From positions 269,538 to 333,537 of the forward strand of contig NZ_OCNK01000005.1 of NCBI RefSeq assembly GCF_900230285.1: DNA of 64,000 nucleotides. Reading direction: 5' to 3'. Below are positions 53,706 to 61,908 of this stretch, one piece after another (positions within the stretch are counted from its first letter, which is position 1; each line of letters starts with the position of its first letter). This stretch comes from Blastococcus haudaquaticus (GTDB lineage: Bacteria > Actinomycetota > Actinomycetes > Mycobacteriales > Geodermatophilaceae). The translations under genes were made by a program, and so were the position numbers. Below the pieces are notes generated by a model. The model was not told where the DNA came from, did no database searches, and saw only the letters and a program-made list of their open reading frames with translations.

Positions 53706-53744
53706 GCACTGCCTCACTCGGGGTCCGCGCCCCGGGTCGTCGGG

Positions 53745-53854
53745 CACGGCAGCCGGAGTATCTGGCTCCCCCTGGGCTCCTGACGTGCAGAGCCCCGGGG
53801 TCACAGTGGCGGGACCGCGCCGGTATCGCACCGGCTTCCTCGCGCACTGCCGTG
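53745..53854 (-). ncRNA. Cobalamin riboswitch upstream of cobN
   Basis: On the minus strand the conserved blocks appear in order: GGAAGCCGGTGCGATACCGG, the B12 box GCGGTCCCGCCACTGTGACC and GAGCCAGATACTCC. The closing P1 helix is perfect: CACGGCAG at the 5' end pairs with CTGCCGTG at the 3' end. The aptamer ends 40 bases before the cobN start, room for an expression platform; a GGGG/CCCC hairpin lies in that stretch. Confidence 0.93.
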
Positions 53855-53926
53855 AATGGGTTGACCGTACCGGGCGCCGTCGGACCGCCCGTCAGCCCGT
53901 GGCCGAGGCGGCGGCAGCCGTGCGCG

Positions 53927-54460
53927 TCAGGCGACCTCGACCAGGTCCAGGACGAACACCAGGGTCGCGTCACCGGGGATGGGGCCCTGACCGGTGGGCC
54001 CGTAGCCGAGGTCGCTGGGGATGGTGACCATGCGGCGGCCCCCCACCTGCATGCCGTCGATCGCCTGGTCGAAGCCCGTGATGACCTGTCCGGCGCCGAC
54101 GGTCACCGGCAACGTCTCGTTCTCCCCCCGGCTCCAGGAGGAGTCGAACTCCTCCCCCGTCCCGTAGAAGGCACCCACGTACTTCACGGCGACGGACGCG
54201 CCCTGGACGGCCTCGGGACCGTCCCCGACCACCACGTCGCTGATCTGCAGCCCGCACGGCGGCGAGGCGTCCGTCGTCGGCACCTCGGGCTTCTCGGCGA
54301 GGTCCGTGGACACGTCGTCCGGCGCGTCGGCCGTCTCGGCCCGGGTCTCGCAGGACTGGGACGTCGGCTCGTCACCGGCGCCGTCGTCACCGCACGCGGT
54401 GAGGGAGAGGACCAGGGCGGTCGGGACGGCGAGCAGGCGGGCGGTGGTGCGGCGGTTCAT
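53927..54460 (-). CDS. FKBP-type peptidyl-prolyl isomerase lipoprotein
   Basis: A 177-residue lipoprotein: the signal peptide ends at the lipobox LTAC (C23). A single FKBP domain covers about 65-177, with VKYVGAFYGTGEEFDSSW, VITGFDQAIDGMQVGGRRMVTIPSDLGYGPTG and LVFVLDLVEV holding the active-site aromatic and acidic residues. It should assist folding of secreted proteins at the outer membrane face of the cytoplasmic membrane. The ATG is at 54460. It is followed on the same strand by the cobN riboswitch. Confidence 0.92.
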   Translation of the reverse strand: MNRRTTARLLAVPTALVLSLTACGDDGAGDEPTSQSCETRAETADAPDDVSTDLAEKPEVPTTDASPPCGLQISDVVVGDGPEAVQGASVAVKYVGAFYGTGEEFDSSWSRGENETLPVTVGAGQVITGFDQAIDGMQVGGRRMVTIPSDLGYGPTGQGPIPGDATLVFVLDLVEVA

Positions 54461-54524
54461 GGATCTCCCGGTCGAGGGTGCGCCGACGGGGGTCCGCCGC
54501 GCTGCTCTCCCAGTGGACCACGGT

Positions 54525-54947
54525 TCAGTGGGCGTACTCGGCGGGCCGCAGGAGCATGACCGCCGCCATCGCCGGGAGCATCAGGACGTGACCCCAGGTC
54601 ATCATCGCGTGCTCCCCCATCGCGCCGGCCCAGAACGGCACGAGCAGCACCAGGAACGGCACGTACATCGCGGCCGACATCTCCGCGATCGACCGCCACG
54701 AGTGGCGGCGGAATCGCATCCACGCCCCCATGCCGATCGCCATGTTCGTGGCCATCACCATGACGCCCACGTCGGCGCGGGCGGTCAGCGACGGCCACAC
54801 GAGGTCGACGACGGGGCCGAGCACCATCATCCCGGCGATCATCGCCACGACCATCTCGACGTAGTGCCGCAGGAAGTGGCGGACGCGGTGACTGCGGGAG
54901 TGGCTGCGGGTGCGGGCGTGCGAGTGGGTGCGGATGTCCGTGGTCAT
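54525..54947 (-). CDS. Small integral membrane protein of unknown function
   Basis: A 140-residue protein with a histidine- and arginine-rich N-terminus (HSHARTRSHSRSHRVRHFLRH) and four predicted hydrophobic helices, beginning YVEMVVAMIAGMMVLGPVVDLVW. Methionine is unusually frequent in the helices. The His-rich tail could bind metal, but this is only a possibility. It lies 78 bp downstream of the response regulator gene on the same strand and may share its message. No function is recognised. Confidence 0.7.
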   Translation of the reverse strand: MTTDIRTHSHARTRSHSRSHRVRHFLRHYVEMVVAMIAGMMVLGPVVDLVWPSLTARADVGVMVMATNMAIGMGAWMRFRRHSWRSIAEMSAAMYVPFLVLLVPFWAGAMGEHAMMTWGHVLMLPAMAAVMLLRPAEYAH

Positions 54948-55025
54948 GTGGTGATCGTCGGGCGACGCGGGCGTCGGAACAGGTGCCGGAGGTCATGACC
55001 GGGGTCATGGTCCGCGGTGACCTGG

Positions 55026-55682
55026 TCAGACGAGGCCGAGCGCCCGGGCGCGCAGGGCAGCCTGGGTGCGGTCGCGCGCCCCCAGCTTGGCCAGCACGTT
55101 GGTGACGTGGTTCTTGACCGTCCCCTCCGCCAGGAACAGTGCGGCGGCGATCTCCCGGTTGCTCCCGCCGTCGGCGAGCAGGCGGACCACCTCCAGCTCG
55201 CGCTCCGACAGCGGCACGACCAGCGGCTGCGCGCGCGGCCCGGCGTCCTCGGGCATCGCGGCGAAGCGCGCCACCACCCGCGCGGCGACCGACGGCTGCA
55301 GGACCGACTCCCCCCGCGCGGCCGCGAGCAGCGCCTCGACGAGGCGGTCGGCGGAGACGTCCTTGAGGAGGTAGCCGACGGCCCCGGCACGCAGGGCCGC
55401 GAACACGTCCTCGTCGTCGTCGAACGTGGTGAGGGCGAGCACCCGCGTGCCGGGCTGCTCGACCCGCAGCCGGCGGGTCGCGGCGACGCCGTCCAGCACC
55501 GGCATGTGCAGGTCCATGAGGACGACGTCGGGGTGCAGCGCGGCCGCCCGGTCGAGCGCCTCGGCGCCGTTCCCGGCCTCGCCGACGACCTCGATCTCCG
55601 GGCGCACCCCGAGCAGCGTGGCCAGCGCCTCCCGGAACAGTGCCTGGTCGTCGGCCAGCAGGACCCGGACGGGCCGGCTCAC
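55026..55682 (-). CDS. NarL/LuxR-type response regulator
   Basis: A 218-residue two-component regulator: receiver domain (about 5-120) with phosphoacceptor D57 in VVLMDLHMP, acidic pair D11/D12 and K107 in YLLKDV, then a LuxR-type HTH (about 150-215) LSERELEVVRLLADGGSNREIAAALFLAEGTVKNHVTNVLAKL. The GTG start overlaps the stop of the kinase gene by four bases, so the pair is coupled. The target genes are unknown; the small membrane protein gene downstream is a candidate. Confidence 0.94.
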   Translation of the reverse strand: MSRPVRVLLADDQALFREALATLLGVRPEIEVVGEAGNGAEALDRAAALHPDVVLMDLHMPVLDGVAATRRLRVEQPGTRVLALTTFDDDEDVFAALRAGAVGYLLKDVSADRLVEALLAAARGESVLQPSVAARVVARFAAMPEDAGPRAQPLVVPLSERELEVVRLLADGGSNREIAAALFLAEGTVKNHVTNVLAKLGARDRTQAALRARALGLV

Positions 55683-56788
55683 CCGGGCACCGCCACGCGC
55701 ACCGTCGTCCCGGACCCCGGCCGGGAGACCACGTCGACGGAGCCCCCGAGCCGGGCGGCCCGCTCGCGCAGGCCGAGCAGGCCGAAGCCGGCGCCGTCGG
55801 CGAGCTCCGCGGTCCCGCAGCCGTCGTCACGGACCTCCAGCCGGACGATCCCGTCGTCGCCGTAGGCGAGGACGACGGAGGCGCTCGCGGCCGCCGCGTG
55901 CTTGCGGACGTTCGTCAGGCCCTCCTGGGCCGTGCGGAACAGGGACTCCTCGGCGTCGGCGCCGAGCGGGCGCGCCGTCCCGGTGACCTGCAGATCGGTG
56001 GGGATCCCGGCACCCGAGGTGTCCCCGACCAGCGCTTCCAGCGCCTCGGGCAGCGGCGGGACGACGCGCGGCTCGCGCAGGGCGGCGACCGACCGCCGGA
56101 CCTCGGCGAGCGCCTCCGTCGACTGCTGCTGCGCCTTCGCGAGCACGGCGTCGGCCCGCGCCGGATCGGCCGCGAGCACCGCGCGAGCGGCCTGCACCTG
56201 CATCTGGACGACCGTGAGGTGGTGGCCGAGCCCGTCGTGGATGTCGCGGGCGACCCGGTTGCGCTCCCGGGTCGTGGCGAGTTCCTCCAGCTGCGCGGCG
56301 TTGTCGCGCAGCCGGGCGTTCGCCCGCGCCAGTTCGGCGCGAGCCCGCTGCTCGCGGCGCAGCAGCTCGGTGACGACGGCGGTGAACGCGGCGGCGACGT
56401 AGGTACCCAGCATGGTGCGCAGCCCGTCGGCCATGGGCATGCCGAGGTGCACCAGGGGCACGACGGCGGCGACCACGACGGCGCCCGGCAGCGGCAGGAG
56501 CAGGACGCTCTGGCTGACCAGGACCAGCGTGAGGAGCGTCGCGCCCACGCCCACGCTGCCCGTCATGAAGACCAGGTAGGTCATCGGGAGCTGGACCAGG
56601 ACGTAGAGGACCCCGAGCCGGCGTCGTCGTCGCGGCTCCTGCCGGTCGACCCAGCGGAAGCCGAGGACCGCGACGAGGGAGAAGACCAGCGCGACGGCGA
56701 TCGGGGGCAGCGGGTGCTCCAGGCCGGTCGCCTCGGCCACGAGGGTGATGAACGCCCCGCAGGTCAGCACGGCGAGGGCGCGGGTCAC
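55679..56788 (-). CDS. Sensor histidine kinase (HisKA_3, NarX-like)
   Basis: A 369-residue membrane kinase with four to five transmembrane segments (about 5-140), a dimerisation/phosphoacceptor region with H184 in ERNRVARDIHDGLGHHLTVV, and a HATPase domain ending ADGAGFGLLGLRERAARLGGSVDVVSRPGSGTTVRV. This is the HPK7-type structure usual with NarL-type regulators. GTG 56788 is used; a TTG at 56824 would add 12 residues and neither has a strong ribosome site. It is coupled to the response regulator. Confidence 0.92.
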   Translation of the reverse strand: MTRALAVLTCGAFITLVAEATGLEHPLPPIAVALVFSLVAVLGFRWVDRQEPRRRRRLGVLYVLVQLPMTYLVFMTGSVGVGATLLTLVLVSQSVLLLPLPGAVVVAAVVPLVHLGMPMADGLRTMLGTYVAAAFTAVVTELLRREQRARAELARANARLRDNAAQLEELATTRERNRVARDIHDGLGHHLTVVQMQVQAARAVLAADPARADAVLAKAQQQSTEALAEVRRSVAALREPRVVPPLPEALEALVGDTSGAGIPTDLQVTGTARPLGADAEESLFRTAQEGLTNVRKHAAAASASVVLAYGDDGIVRLEVRDDGCGTAELADGAGFGLLGLRERAARLGGSVDVVSRPGSGTTVRVAVPG

Positions 56789-56846
56789 GCGTCCACTGTG
56801 CGGGGCCGGCGAGCGGTCGGTCAACGACCGGACGGGTGAGCCGCTG

Positions 56847-57476
56847 TCAGGCGGGTCGCGTGTCCGCGGGACGGTCCCAGTCGACGACGCGGTCGGCGAC
56901 GACCTCCAGGAGCGGCCGGTCGTGCGCGATCGCCAGGACCCCGATCGAGGCCGCGCGGCACCGGTCGAGGAGCAGGTGCCAGATCCGTGCCTGGGTGACC
57001 GCGTCGAGGCTGGCGGTGAGCTCGTCGGCGACCAGGTACCGCGGCCGGGCGAGCAGCGCCCGCGCCAGGTTCACCCGCTGCAGCTCGCCGCCGCTGATCT
57101 CGTGCGGATAGCGGTCCAGCCACCCCGGAGCGACCAGCTCGGGGTCCAGCGCGGCGACCGCTCCGGGACCCGCGCCCGTGGCGGCGAGGACCTGGCGGAG
57201 GGTCCAGCGGGGGTCCATCGCCCGCTCCGGGTGCTGCAGGACCAGCTGCACCGGATGCGGGGTCCGCCGCGGCCGGGGCGTCGCGCCGTCGACCGTCACC
57301 CGCCCGCGCGCCGGCGGGAGGAGCCCGGCGAGGAGCCGGCCGGCGGTGCTCTTGCCGCCACCGCTGGGACCGCACAGACCGACGACCTCGCCCGGTGCGA
57401 CCGCGAGGTCGACTGCCTCGAGCACCCACGGCCGGCGTGCTCCGTAGCGGAACCAGACGTCCTGCGCCTGCAGCAT
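56847..57476 (-). CDS. ABC transporter ATP-binding protein (NikE/DppF-like)
   Basis: A 209-residue ATPase, short for the NikE/DppF group. Walker A is GPSGGGKS, the signature ISGGELQRVNLARAL and Walker B YLVADELTASLD (DELTA where DEPTA is usual). It is the last gene of a five-gene transporter; its ATG overlaps the previous stop (TGATG). It lacks the C-terminal oligopeptide/nickel extension found in DppF, consistent with metal rather than peptide use, though this is weak evidence. Confidence 0.88.
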   Translation of the reverse strand: MLQAQDVWFRYGARRPWVLEAVDLAVAPGEVVGLCGPSGGGKSTAGRLLAGLLPPARGRVTVDGATPRPRRTPHPVQLVLQHPERAMDPRWTLRQVLAATGAGPGAVAALDPELVAPGWLDRYPHEISGGELQRVNLARALLARPRYLVADELTASLDAVTQARIWHLLLDRCRAASIGVLAIAHDRPLLEVVADRVVDWDRPADTRPA

Positions 57477-58276
57477 CAGGACACCCCCGACACGTGCAGG
57501 CCGTTGACCGGCAGCGCCTGCCACAGCGCCCGGCTGAAGGGGTGCCCCAGCCGCGAGCCGTCGCCGGTGAAGTCGGCCGGATCGGCGACGTCGACGGTGC
57601 GCCCCGCCGAGCAGATGACCACGCGGTCGGCGACGTCGAGCACGGCCAGCAGCTCGTGGGTGACCACGACGACCGCGCACCCGTCGTCGGCCAGCTGCCG
57701 GAACTCGGCGAGCGTCGTCCGGACCGTCTCGGGCGGGAGGCCGGTGGTGGGTTCGTCGGCGAGCAGCAGCCGCGGCGCGCGCAGGGTCGCCATGGCGACC
57801 ATGACCCGGCGCGCCATCCCTCCGGACAGCTCGTGCGGGTACAGCCGCAGCACCTCGGGGCCCAGACCGCGCTGCGCCAGCGCCTCCTCGGCGGCTCGTC
57901 GGGGATCGCTCCGGCCGGCCAGCCGGGCGGACCTGCGCACCTGGCGGCCGACGGGGTTGACCGGGTCGAGGAAGCTCACCGACTGGGGCAGCAGCATCGT
58001 CTCGCGGCCGGCCAGACGCCGGCGCGCGGCCGGGTCCCGGGGCACGCCGTCGTAGGTCACGGTGCCGCACTCCACCGCGTTCGGCGGCAGGAGCCCCAGG
58101 ACGGCGTGGGCGAGGAGGCTCTTGCCGGCGCCGCTCGCGCCGACGAGGGCGACCACCTCCCCGGGGGACGCGGTGAGGTCCATGCCGGTCAGGGCGGGCA
58201 CCGAGCGGCGGCGCAGGCCGCGCTCGTACTGCACGAAGTCGACCTCGAGCCCCCGGACCTCCAGCAGCGCGCTCAC
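57476..58276 (-). CDS. ABC transporter ATP-binding protein (NikD/DppD-like)
   Basis: A 266-residue ATPase with Walker A GASGAGKS, signature LSGGMARRVMVAMATL and Walker B LLLADEPTTGLP; the D-loop reads GLP rather than ALD, a deviation. VDVADPADFTGDGSRLGHPFSRALW is the usual C-terminal stretch of the peptide/nickel branch. The GTG start overlaps the stop of the permease gene (GTGA), and the stop overlaps the next ATPase gene. It supplies energy for the adjacent import system. Confidence 0.9.
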   Translation of the reverse strand: MSALLEVRGLEVDFVQYERGLRRRSVPALTGMDLTASPGEVVALVGASGAGKSLLAHAVLGLLPPNAVECGTVTYDGVPRDPAARRRLAGRETMLLPQSVSFLDPVNPVGRQVRRSARLAGRSDPRRAAEEALAQRGLGPEVLRLYPHELSGGMARRVMVAMATLRAPRLLLADEPTTGLPPETVRTTLAEFRQLADDGCAVVVVTHELLAVLDVADRVVICSAGRTVDVADPADFTGDGSRLGHPFSRALWQALPVNGLHVSGVS

Positions 58277-59124
58277 AGGTGGTGGCTCCGCGGATCGAGC
58301 AGGGCGCGGGTGTTCTCGCCGATCGTGTCGACGAGCTTCACGACCACCAGCAGGCAGAGCCCGGGCAGGACTGCGAGCCACCACGCGCCGGCGGTGAGGT
58401 AGCGCATGGACTCCGCCAGCAGCACGCCGATGGAGGGCTCCCCCGGGTCGACCCCGAGGCCGAGGAAGGACAGCGCGGCCTCGTGCAGGATCGCGTGCGG
58501 GAACAGCAGGACGGCGCCGACGAGGAAGTGACCGGTCAGGTGACCGGCCAGGTGACGGCGCGCGATCCACCACCGGCCCCGGCCCAGCTGACGGGACACG
58601 GCCACGTAGTCCGACGACATGACCTCGCCCGCCCTCCCCCGCAGCACCCGGGTGAGCGACGGCCAGTGCGTCAGGGCGACGACGACGACCACCGCCCGAG
58701 TGCCTCCTCCCAGGGCGAACGCAAGGAGGATGAGCAGCACCAGGTGGGGCAGGGACAGGAAGAGGTCGACCAGCCAGGTCACGGCCCGGTCCACCACCCC
58801 GCCGAACACCGCCGCGAGGCAGGCCAGCAGCAGCGCGATGACGGCGGAGATCGAGGCCGCGGCCACCCCGACCAGGAGGCTCAGCCGCAGCCCGGTCAGG
58901 GTGCGGGCGAGCACGTCGCGACCGAGCCGGTCGGTGCCGAACCAGTGGTCGGCCGACGGTCCCAGGTTCCGGTCGGCCAGGCTCGTGGTCTGCGCCGGGT
59001 CGGCGGCCAGCCCCCCGGCGACGAGCACTCCCAGGACGACCAGCAACGACAGACCGACATAGGCGAGGGTCCGGCGGCGGCGGTCCCCGAGGGCGAGCCG
59101 CGGCAGCGCCAGGAGGGCGGTCAC
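58273..59124 (-). CDS. ABC transporter permease (NikC/DppC-like)
   Basis: A 283-residue membrane protein with about six helices. The DppC/NikC hallmark DHWFGTDRLGRDVLART lies after the first helix, and the EAA-type loop SSDYVAVSRQLGRGRWWIARRHLAGHL contacts the ATPases. The gene overlaps both neighbours by four bases, so all subunits are translationally coupled. Confidence 0.92.
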   Translation of the reverse strand: MTALLALPRLALGDRRRRTLAYVGLSLLVVLGVLVAGGLAADPAQTTSLADRNLGPSADHWFGTDRLGRDVLARTLTGLRLSLLVGVAAASISAVIALLLACLAAVFGGVVDRAVTWLVDLFLSLPHLVLLILLAFALGGGTRAVVVVVALTHWPSLTRVLRGRAGEVMSSDYVAVSRQLGRGRWWIARRHLAGHLTGHFLVGAVLLFPHAILHEAALSFLGLGVDPGEPSIGVLLAESMRYLTAGAWWLAVLPGLCLLVVVKLVDTIGENTRALLDPRSHHL

Positions 59125-60221
59125 CGGACACCCCGGCCGGCGGGCTCGGGCTCCCCCGTGGGCGGCGGCGGGAACGCCTCCGGTGCCGCCGGGAGGCCGG
59201 CCGGCTCGCCGTCGCGTCCTCGGCGTCCCCTCGACGGCCGACGCCCGACCCGCGGGTCCAACCGGGCGTGCGCGACGTCGCCCAGCTGGTTGCCCACGAA
59301 GACGAACACCGTGGTGAACAGCACGATGCCCAGCAGCAGCGGAACGTCCTGGCCGAGTGCCGCCGCGGTCGTGGCGGCGCCCAGACCCGGATAGGAGAAG
59401 ACCTGCTCGGCAAGCACCGAGCCGCCGAACAGCTCGCCGAGCGCGGCGAACTGGAGCAGGACGGCCGGCGCAGCGGCGTTGCGGAGCACGTGGTGCACCA
59501 CCACTCCCCGGGTCGACTCGCCCTGCGCCCGCGCGAAGGCGACGTGGTCACTGGCCATGGCGTGGATCACCGCGTGGCGGGTGTGCAGCACGACCGGCGC
59601 GACGCCGACGATCGACAGTGTCAGCGCCGGGAGGATCAGGTGCTGCAGCCGGTCGAGCAGCGTCACGTCCTCGGCCAGCACACCCACCGGCACCGCGCAG
59701 CACACCGGCGTCCAGCCCAGCGAGACGGAGAAGACGTAGAGCAGGAGCAGCCCGACCCAGAACGTCGGCGCGGAGGCCAGCGTGTAGGCCCACCAGCAGA
59801 TCGCCCGGTCGGCGACCCGCCCCTGCCGGACGCCGGCCACCACGCCCAGCGAGAAGCCGAAGAGCCCCGAGAGGAGCCAGGCGGTCGCCATGAGCGCGAG
59901 ACTGGCCGGGAAGCGCTCGCCGATCACCTGGGTCACCGGCTGGTTGAAGGTCAGGGACTGCCCCAGGTCGCCCTGCAGCAGCTGGCCGAACCACGCGCCG
60001 AAGCGCTCCAGCGGCGGGTCCCCGAGGCCCCAGCGCTCGGCGATCTGCGCCCGCTGCTCCGGGCCGATGGCCGCGATGTCGCCACCGACGTAGGCGTCCA
60101 CCGGGTCGATCGGCGAGTGGGCCATCAGCGTGAAGGACGCCGCTGCCACGGCGGCGAGCAGCAGGACCAGCCGGAGCAGCCGCCCGACGGCGCCGCGCAG
60201 CCGGGCGGTCAGCAGGTCCAC
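59121..60221 (-). CDS. ABC transporter permease (NikB/DppB-like)
   Basis: A 366-residue permease with an N-terminal helix, a periplasmic segment with VDAYVGGDIAAIGPEQRAQI and GDLGQSLTFNQPVTQVI as in DppB/NikB, then about five further helices and an EAA loop SDHVAFARAQGESTRGVVVHHVLRNA. The C-terminal 50 residues are a Pro/Arg-rich extension beyond the usual end. GTG 60221 overlaps the binding-protein gene by 13 bases. It forms the channel with the NikC-like permease. Confidence 0.9.
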   Translation of the reverse strand: MDLLTARLRGAVGRLLRLVLLLAAVAAASFTLMAHSPIDPVDAYVGGDIAAIGPEQRAQIAERWGLGDPPLERFGAWFGQLLQGDLGQSLTFNQPVTQVIGERFPASLALMATAWLLSGLFGFSLGVVAGVRQGRVADRAICWWAYTLASAPTFWVGLLLLYVFSVSLGWTPVCCAVPVGVLAEDVTLLDRLQHLILPALTLSIVGVAPVVLHTRHAVIHAMASDHVAFARAQGESTRGVVVHHVLRNAAAPAVLLQFAALGELFGGSVLAEQVFSYPGLGAATTAAALGQDVPLLLGIVLFTTVFVFVGNQLGDVAHARLDPRVGRRPSRGRRGRDGEPAGLPAAPEAFPPPPTGEPEPAGRGVR

Positions 60222-61819
60222 CGCCACCCGGCGATCCCGGCCGTGATCGGCCAGCCGTGGCCGTGCGGCTCGATCCGCGGGGCGCCCAGGTCCAGGCACT
60301 CGTCGACGAGATAGGTGTGCTCCAGGTTCACCAGCCACGCCCAGGCCGCGTCGCCGGAGGGACCGAAGCCGCCGCCCGCCCCGTCGTGCTGGGCAGCGCG
60401 CCAGTGCTCGTTCGCCGTCTCCTGGTCCGTCGCGGCGAGCGCCGCGTCGAAGTTCGCGTCGACGTCGGCGTCGGCGTAGAAACCGGGGTTCCAGTACTCC
60501 ACGCCGGCCCGGCTCGACGAGTAGAGGTTGTACATCTCGGTCGGGTCGAGGCTGCCCCAGCCGAAGAGCACCGCGTCGGCGTGCAGGCGCTGATCGATGA
60601 CGTCCCAGCTCTCCCCCTGCGCGGAGACCTCGAGGCCGATCGGGGCCAGCATGTCGGCCACCGCCAGCGCGAGCCCCTGGCGGAGGCTGTCGTCGGCCGG
60701 GTAGAGCAGCGCGAACTCCGCTCGGACGCCGTCCCTCTCCCGGACCCCGTCGCCGTCCCCGTCGACCCAGCCGGCGTCCTCCAGCAGGCGCGCCGCGCGG
60801 GCGGGATCGGCGTCCCCGACGGCGGAGGCCGGCTCGTACCAGGGCAGGCCGTCGACCGGTCCTGTGGCCGGCGAGCCGAAGCCCTCGAGGACGCCCTCCA
60901 CCAGGAGCTCGCGGTCGACGGCCGAGTTGACCGCCTGCCGCACCGCGAGGTCGGAGGTGACGTCGTTGCCGATCGGAGCGCCGTCCTCGGTCGTCCGGCC
61001 CTCATCGGGGACGTAGGGGAACATGATCCCCCGGTTGTCGACCGACGGGACCGGCACCAGCCGCATGCCGGGGACCTCCGTGCCGGCGAGCTGGCTCGGA
61101 ACGGCGGCCATGTCCACCTGGCCGGCCGAGGCCGCTGCCATGGAGGCGTCCTCGCCGGTGAACTGGAAGACGATCCGCTCGAAGTCCGGCAGGTCGCCGT
61201 AGTAGTCGTCGTTGCGCTCGACGATGAGCTGCTGCCCCTCGTCCCACTGCACGAGGGCGAAGGGGCCCGAGCCCACGGGGTTGCGGGCGTAGTCGTCGCC
61301 ATGGGCGTGCTCGGGCACGATGCCGAGCGACACCAGCCGGTTGACGAACGTGCTCTGCGGTCGCTGCAGCCGCAGCTCCACGGTGTCGTCGTCGACGGCG
61401 ACTGCCTCCGCCAGCGCGGTGACGTCGGTGAGGCCGCCGCTCTCGCTGGCCGTCGTGAAGGTGTAGGCGACGTCGGCCGCGGTGACCGGCTCGCCGTCGC
61501 TGAACCGGGCGTCGGTGCGGACGTCGACGGTCCACACCAGGCCGTCCTCGCTCACCGACCAGTCGGTGGCCAGGTCCGGCACGATGCCCAGGTCGGCGTC
61601 GCGCGCCAGCAGCGTGGACTGGAACAGCGGGGAGCCGTACCTTCCCCAGCCGAGCGTGGGGTCGAAGCCGTCGTCCGGCTCACCGCCGATCGCCAGCCGC
61701 AGCTCCGTCGGGGACTCCGACGTGGCGGTCCCGCCCGCGGTCCCGCCGCACGCGCTGACCGCGAGCACCATGGCCCCGCCCACCGCCATCGTGCGCGCCG
61801 TTCGTCCGTGCGGAGCCAT
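60209..61819 (-). CDS. ABC transporter substrate-binding lipoprotein, SBP_bac_5 family (NikA-like)
   Basis: A 536-residue exported lipoprotein: signal peptide with lipobox LAVSAC (C24), then the large SBP_bac_5 fold, with DLATDWSVSEDGLVWTVDVRTDARFSDGEPVTAADVAYTF near the start. The family binds peptides, nickel chelates or other solutes. A Nur-type box directly upstream argues for nickel or a related metal complex as substrate. ATG 61819 with GAGGGA five bases upstream is chosen. It is the first gene of the five-gene transporter and is divergent from cobG. Confidence 0.9.
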   Translation of the reverse strand: MAPHGRTARTMAVGGAMVLAVSACGGTAGGTATSESPTELRLAIGGEPDDGFDPTLGWGRYGSPLFQSTLLARDADLGIVPDLATDWSVSEDGLVWTVDVRTDARFSDGEPVTAADVAYTFTTASESGGLTDVTALAEAVAVDDDTVELRLQRPQSTFVNRLVSLGIVPEHAHGDDYARNPVGSGPFALVQWDEGQQLIVERNDDYYGDLPDFERIVFQFTGEDASMAAASAGQVDMAAVPSQLAGTEVPGMRLVPVPSVDNRGIMFPYVPDEGRTTEDGAPIGNDVTSDLAVRQAVNSAVDRELLVEGVLEGFGSPATGPVDGLPWYEPASAVGDADPARAARLLEDAGWVDGDGDGVRERDGVRAEFALLYPADDSLRQGLALAVADMLAPIGLEVSAQGESWDVIDQRLHADAVLFGWGSLDPTEMYNLYSSSRAGVEYWNPGFYADADVDANFDAALAATDQETANEHWRAAQHDGAGGGFGPSGDAAWAWLVNLEHTYLVDECLDLGAPRIEPHGHGWPITAGIAGWRWTC

Positions 61820-61852
61820 CCGTGTCCCTCCATCGACCTGCACCGAAGCCTA

Positions 61853-61869
61853 TTGCAAACAGTTCGCAA
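61853..61869. promoter_or_regulatory. Nur-type nickel-responsive operator
   Basis: TTGCAAACAGTTCGCAA is TTGCAA-N5-TcGCAA, one base from the TTGCAA-N5-TTGCAA box of Streptomyces Nur, a Fur-family nickel repressor. It sits in the 89-bp gap between the NikA-like gene and cobG, 34 bp from one start and 40 bp from the other. Confidence 0.7.
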
Positions 61870-61908
61870 GAGATCGTCCGGGCAGGTCGCAGTAGCCTCG
61901 CTGGCGCG

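Noticed and set aside
54525..54947. Annotation of the small membrane protein as a flagellar FliP-type protein
   Set aside because: The resemblance is limited to a few hydrophobic residues, and no flagellar genes are nearby.
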